Part shown: positions 61,077-64,000 of the stretch, one piece after another | Layout: each line of letters starts with the position of its first letter | How positions within the stretch are numbered: the first letter of the stretch is position 1 | The notes under the pieces: model-generated | The model's input: the letters and a program-made list of their open reading frames with translations, nothing else | What the model was told of the DNA's origin: nothing | Database searches by the model: none | Position numbers and translations under genes: made by a program | From: Imperialibacter sp040222815 | GTDB taxonomy: Bacteria > Bacteroidota > Bacteroidia > Cytophagales > Cyclobacteriaceae | Length of the DNA: 64,000 nucleotides | Reading direction: 5' to 3' | Assembly (NCBI RefSeq): GCF_040222815.1 | Contig: NZ_JAVKCH010000018.1 | Span: 124,001 to 188,000 of the forward strand

Positions 61077-61424
61077 GTGGAGAAAAAGTTTGAAATCAAG
61101 TTGCTGGAAGAGGCTTTCGGATTCATCAAAAGCCAAAATGATAAAGTTCAGGACAAGATATTCTACAATATCCGAAAGGCGCTGATTCTAAATGATCCGA
61201 AACTTTTCAAAAAGCTAAATCAAAACATTTGCGAATTCCGAACCAAGTATACCGGACTTCAATATCGGATTCTCGCCTTTTGAGATAAGGAAAACAACGA
61301 AATGACGCTGGTTTGCGGTACACATAGATTTATCAAAAAAACTGATAAAGTAAGCCCTCAGGAAATTGAAAAAGCCGAACAGATCAGGGTTGAATACTTT
61401 GAACAGAAAAAGAAGGGAATATGA
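61077..61424 (+). pseudogene. higB: HigB/RelE-family toxin with TGA in place of a Trp codon
   Basis: From GTG 61077 the frame reads MEKKFEIKLLEEAFGFIKSQ and reaches TGA at 61281-61283 after TGLQYRILAF. The same frame continues DKENNEMTLVCGTHRFIKKT, then PQEIEKAEQIRVEYFEQK, to a normal stop at 61424. The intact homologue at 62433-62771 has LQYRLLAFWDKTNKENTL at the same position, so TGG (Trp) became TGA. Full length would be 115 codons. The natural stop overlaps the antitoxin start as ATGA. TGA is used as a true stop elsewhere in the window, so recoding is unlikely. Confidence 0.8.
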
Positions 61425-61732
61425 AAAAGTATAGTTTAGACGAAGCACAGGATTTACTAATTGGCAAGATAGCAACACCTCGAAGAGATCAGTTTGAATT
61501 TGAGTTGAAACTTGAACTCATTGGTGATATGATCAAGACAGCTCGCAAGGAACGTCACCTAACGCAAGAACAGCTTGGCGACCTGATTGGCGTTAGAAAA
61601 TCCCAAATTTCTAAACTTGAAAACAATGCCAAAAATGTGACTATCGAGACTATCTTGAAAGTATTTGAAGCTTTGAAAGCAAAAGTCAATTTCAAAGTTG
61701 AACTTCTGAATAGCGAAATGAATATTGCATAA
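61421..61732 (+). CDS. higA: HigA-like XRE-family antitoxin
   Basis: 103 residues. An N-terminal helical part (YSLDEAQDLLIGKIATPRRD) is followed by an XRE helix-turn-helix: IKTARKERHLTQEQLGDLIG, then RKSQISKLENNAKNVTIETI. It is about 60% identical by eye to the antitoxin at 62122-62433. Intact, although its toxin gene carries a nonsense codon. It may still repress its own promoter or neutralise the related toxin 1 kb away. Confidence 0.85.
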   Translation: MKKYSLDEAQDLLIGKIATPRRDQFEFELKLELIGDMIKTARKERHLTQEQLGDLIGVRKSQISKLENNAKNVTIETILKVFEALKAKVNFKVELLNSEMNIA

Positions 61733-62121
61733 AGTTGGTTAACAAAATGTAAGAAATTATTTCCACACAAACCCTTCTCACAAACCAAAGCTTCGATTCT
61801 TATGTAAACTGAGTGCGCTGGCCGAGTCGGAAGTTGTCATCAAAGAGGGGGCTAAGTGTTGGCCTAGTGTGAGTGATACGGATGAGGGGTTGTATGATGG
61901 CAGCGAAGTCGTTTACCGAGCGGCCTGAAAGAGAGCCATTTTTTCTTTGCGTTTACGAATGTCACTTTCCGCAAGATCATGGGCTACAACGACTAGCTAT
62001 CGTGCGTGGGTTTTTTTTTATCTTCTAAAGTTAAATATAGCATTGAAGCTTCCAACAGCTCCGAACCTTCCTAAACCACAGAAACCCATGACTGATCAGC
62101 GAATGTTAGCCACATTTTTCG
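61733..62121. other. Gap between the two inverted HigBA pairs
   Basis: No intact gene. A coding-like stretch at about 61806-61929 on the plus strand reads ALAESEVVIKEGAKCWPSVS, then DTDEGLYDGSEVVYRAA and stop, without a credible start; the family was not recognised. At 61998-62020 TCGTGCGTGGGTTTTTTTT resembles the degenerate left arm of the site at 57286, and TGTTAGCC occurs at 62104, so a decayed attC-like site is possible. Confidence 0.45.
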
Positions 62122-62433
62122 TTAAGCCACGTTGATTTGGTTGTCCATCATTTGGATGTTGAAGTTCACTTTGGCACCAAGCGCATTAAAAACTTTCAAC
62201 ACCGTTTCCAGTGTGATGTTACCGGTATTGTTTTCCAATCGGGAGATTTGTGCTTTTTTCACCCCAATTAGCTTTCCAAGTTCTTCTTGGGTTAGATTCC
62301 GCTGTTTCCTGGCTTGCTGAATCATGTCTCCAACCAGTTCCAATCTGAGTTCAAATTCATATTGCTCACGCTCCGGAGTCCCAGGCTTTCCGACTAATTC
62401 GTCTTTTGCTTCGTCAAGTGTATAAGCTTTCAT
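62122..62433 (-). CDS. higA: HigA-like XRE-family antitoxin
   Basis: 103 residues with the same plan as the homologue at 61421-61732: an N-terminal YTLDEAKDELVGKPGTPERE, then a helix-turn-helix (IQQARKQRNLTQEELGKLIG, then KKAQISRLENNTGNITLETV). Its ATG shares one base with the toxin's TAA (TAATG), so translation is coupled. It should neutralise the toxin and repress the operon. Confidence 0.88.
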   Translation of the reverse strand: MKAYTLDEAKDELVGKPGTPEREQYEFELRLELVGDMIQQARKQRNLTQEELGKLIGVKKAQISRLENNTGNITLETVLKVFNALGAKVNFNIQMMDNQINVA

Positions 62434-62771
62434 TATTCCTTGTCTTTAAAATATTGTTGTCTAATTCGTTCTGCCTTGTCTATTTCCTTTTGGTCCACTT
62501 TATCGGTTTTCTTGATTGTGCCATGGGTCGCCAAAACCAAGGTATTTTCTTTATTGGTTTTGTCCCAGAATGCCAGAAGTCGATACTGCAAGCCTAGATA
62601 AAGCGTTCTGAACTCCCAAATTTCACCTTGCAACTTTTTAAACAGCCTTGGGTCAGTTTTTTGGCTTGCCCGTTCGATGTTCTGCAAGATTTTGTTCTTT
62701 GATTTCGGGTGCTGTTTACGGAGAAACTCCATCGCCTCTTCCAGCAAAACCGTGTCAAATCGCTCTATCAT
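62433..62771 (-). CDS. higB: HigB/RelE-family toxin
   Basis: 112 residues, intact. Conserved blocks are FDTVLLEEAMEFLRKQHPKS, KKLQGEIWEFRTLYLGLQYR (the RelE-fold core with the Arg-Tyr strand), LLAFWDKTNKENTLVLATHG and FIKKT-like TIKKTDKVDQKEIDKAERIR. Expected to be a ribosome-dependent mRNA interferase. The toxin gene precedes the antitoxin gene, as in HigBA systems. The unit lies directly downstream of an attC-like site, as is common for cassette-borne TA modules. Confidence 0.88.
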   Translation of the reverse strand: MIERFDTVLLEEAMEFLRKQHPKSKNKILQNIERASQKTDPRLFKKLQGEIWEFRTLYLGLQYRLLAFWDKTNKENTLVLATHGTIKKTDKVDQKEIDKAERIRQQYFKDKE

Positions 62772-62846
62772 TCAGTTGGTTTGTTTAACTGAGACAAAGC
62801 TATAAATGTTTCGTTAAATGTAAACAATTTACTTGTGAGAAGTTGT

Positions 62847-63006
62847 GGCCAACCTCGGTAAAATGAGTGGGGGAGTTTTATGCAGCTCCGCTTCCACTAC
62901 ATCTTAGCCACGCCGATGATAAAATTATAAATTGTGGCGGGCATTCCAAGCCAACCAACCTATGATTCCAGGTGAAGCCCACATTCATTTTACCGTTGTG
63001 TTATGC
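62847..63006. other. attC-like site
   Basis: 160 bp, the best complete copy. Left arm GGCCAACCTCGGTAAAATGA, right arm TTCATTTTACCGTTGTGTTA ending GTTATGC (63000-63006). CGGTAAAATGAGTGGGGG and CCCACATTCATTTTACCG are nearly perfect inverted repeats. The inner part again has CTTCCACTACATCTTAGCCA and TTGTGGCGGGCATTCCAAGC. Both cores deviate by one or two bases from RYYYAAC/GTTRRRY. Confidence 0.72.
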
Positions 63007-63027
63007 ACATTTCTTGTCATCCAGATA

Positions 63028-63459
63028 CTATCCGTAGTTCCTCATCAGGAGTTGGAAAACAGCCGTCCCAATGAAAGTTATAAGCAGAATCGGTATTAAT
63101 GTTAGCCTCAGTTTGCTTGGAAAGTATTTATCTGCGAAAAGCCCAACCAAGACAATTCCTATTGCGATTAGGTCTAGCTGAAAAAAAAATGTAGTGGATC
63201 CAAGTACTGCATAGTCGGCAAACAAAGGACTAATTAGAAGTTCAAAATTAAAGGAGACTAGATAGAGGAAGTAGCCGATCAAAAGAACGACGTTCCTCAA
63301 CCAAAGGAATGCAAAAATTACGGAATTGAGTGTTACCAACGCAAATACTAAATCAACTATTGCTTCGGCATCTGTCTCTCTAAAGTTGATAAAAAGACCA
63401 AAAATCAGCATGATTGCAGAAATGAAGGCTATGTTTCTGTAAATCAGTTCTTTATTCAT
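63028..63459 (-). CDS. Small membrane protein (cassette gene)
   Basis: 143 residues with four predicted membrane helices (IAFISAIMLIFGLFINF, AIVDLVFALVTLNSVIFAFL, NVVLLIGYFLYLVSFNFELL, QLDLIAIGIVLVGLFA) and a further hydrophobic C-terminus (LTLIPILLITFIGTAVFQLL). No known family recognised. The stop is 22 bp from the attC-like site. It is probably read together with the UPF0158 gene upstream (46-bp gap). Confidence 0.72.
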   Translation of the reverse strand: MNKELIYRNIAFISAIMLIFGLFINFRETDAEAIVDLVFALVTLNSVIFAFLWLRNVVLLIGYFLYLVSFNFELLISPLFADYAVLGSTTFFFQLDLIAIGIVLVGLFADKYFPSKLRLTLIPILLITFIGTAVFQLLMRNYG

Positions 63460-63505
63460 TGATAAGACGCATTTTGTTGCCGGTCATGGCCAGTGTTGTG
63501 TATTT

Positions 63506-63910
63506 CTAATGCAACTGCTGTCGAACCCACTCAAAGTTGGCCTGATCTCTGAAATCAAACCAAGTCTGCCGATATTTCGAGTTGTCTACCGCAAACTTAA
63601 ACTTGCTGAAGGGTTTACGTTGAGCAAGAATTTCGAGTAGTCTGGATTGGAAGTTCGAGTCGGTTAGTGATCTTGCAAAGTCTTCCATCACCTGAAAGCC
63701 CTGTCGGGAATCCATCTTGTCAAAACGTATATAGTTGTCCAAATCAGCTTCAATTGCCTTCATTATCTCTTTCCAGGGTTCGGGGTCGAAGTATTCACCC
63801 TCAGGGTCAGAGTAATGTTCGATCGACCCCGTCGGCTTGTGGAAGAAACAGATTTGTCCACAATCCAGAAGGTCGGCAATCTCTTTGATATGTTCGTCAG
63901 TTGGTGTCAT
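63506..63910 (-). CDS. UPF0158 family protein (cassette gene)
   Basis: 134 residues. Family landmarks are IADLLDCGQICFFHKPTGSI, a middle IRFDKMDSRQGFQVMEDFAR and a C-terminal KPFSKFKFAVDNSKYRQTWF. UPF0158 proteins are small, cytoplasmic and uncharacterised, and common in cassettes and islands. Its ATG is about 20 bp from the attC-like core on its upstream side (63932-63938), the short leader usual for cassette genes. Confidence 0.82.
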   Translation of the reverse strand: MTPTDEHIKEIADLLDCGQICFFHKPTGSIEHYSDPEGEYFDPEPWKEIMKAIEADLDNYIRFDKMDSRQGFQVMEDFARSLTDSNFQSRLLEILAQRKPFSKFKFAVDNSKYRQTWFDFRDQANFEWVRQQLH

Positions 63911-63931
63911 TTCCGTCCTGAAGACTATTGA

Positions 63932-64000
63932 GCCTAACGCCTCAGTAAAGTGAGTGTGGGAGTTTGATGCAGCTCCGCTTCCACTGGCACTTAGCCACGG
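63932..64000. other. attC-like site, cut by the window edge
   Basis: Begins with a perfect GCCTAAC (63932-63938), then GCCTCAGTAAAGTGAGTGTG, CAGCTCCGCTTCCACT and CACTTAGCCACGG, in register with the other copies. The array therefore continues beyond the right edge. Confidence 0.7.

Noticed and set aside
61281..61283. TGA read as tryptophan (alternative code or recoding)
   Set aside because: TGA is the natural stop in several overlapping gene pairs of the window (8156, 34857, 46030, 46884), so code 11 applies. No recoding signal is visible.
57272..64000. CRISPR or MITE interpretation of the 160-bp repeats
   Set aside because: Spacing is gene-sized, and the ends coincide with stop codons and gene starts. 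MITE-like target duplications were not seen. The attC reading explains more, but a repeat family mimicking attC is not fully excluded.

Overview
The window is chromosomal DNA of a Bacteroidota bacterium, most likely of the order Cytophagales. The evidence is a type IX secretion (T9SS) PorV/PorU2-type pair, T9SS C-terminal sorting domains, a TonB receptor with a DUF4249 lipoprotein, TPR proteins ending in LuxR-type helix-turn-helix domains, a PspC/DUF2807 protein, and candidate promoters matching the Bacteroidota -7 element TAnnTTTG. No rRNA or tRNA gene was recognised. Genus-level assignment is not possible from sequence reading alone.

Layout. 1-4111: a secreted beta-helix protein cut by the window edge, then two tandem paralogous TPR/LuxR membrane regulators, with paired palindromes in between. 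4236-12214: peptidases (a retropepsin-like/M61 fusion, and M1), DUF3052, GNAT, a membrane J-domain/TPR protein and a T9SS cargo protein. 12215-17703: repeat-rich DNA around an S41-like lipoprotein, a PhoD-like phosphatase and a toxin-antitoxin pair whose toxin carries a nonsense codon. 17704-24666: a beta-propeller/amidohydrolase, then a GMC oxidoreductase, a gluconate-2-dehydrogenase-subunit-3-like protein and a DUF1080 lipoprotein, together suggesting 3-keto-sugar chemistry. 25122-30426: a TPR-CHAT caspase-like protease next to a sigma factor, a membrane TPR/anti-sigma-like protein and a stand-alone LuxR helix-turn-helix protein. 30427-32370: a Fic AMPylase gene bracketed by two copies of the LuxR 3' end plus terminator. 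32371-41782: a PadR/PspC-DUF2807 envelope stress unit and the T9SS pair. 41789-47876: a tightly overlapping operon (NAD-epimerase, MBL hydrolase, F390-synthetase-like adenylating enzyme, ketosynthase III, fatty-acid hydroxylase, methionine aminopeptidase) that looks like an uncharacterised lipid pathway. 48001-57140: a second TPR-CHAT protease, GNAT/TfoX, TonB/DUF4249 and a TolB-like propeller.

57200-64000 differs from the rest. Genes here (an AlbA/ATPase protein, DUF4265, two HigBA-like pairs, a small membrane protein, UPF0158) are separated by copies of an imperfect inverted repeat of about 160 bp with ends close to GCCTAAC...GTTAGGC. These have the architecture of integron attC sites, with the genes as cassettes read on the minus strand. 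The left-most site is interrupted exactly before its TAG(C/G) end by a 746-bp sequence with group II intron termini and a domain V-like core but no reverse transcriptase, lying in the opposite orientation to the cassettes. That is the known behaviour of group IIC-attC introns. No integrase lies in the window, so this is either the distal part of a chromosomal integron or an integrase-less attC cluster. I consider this the most interesting part of the window.
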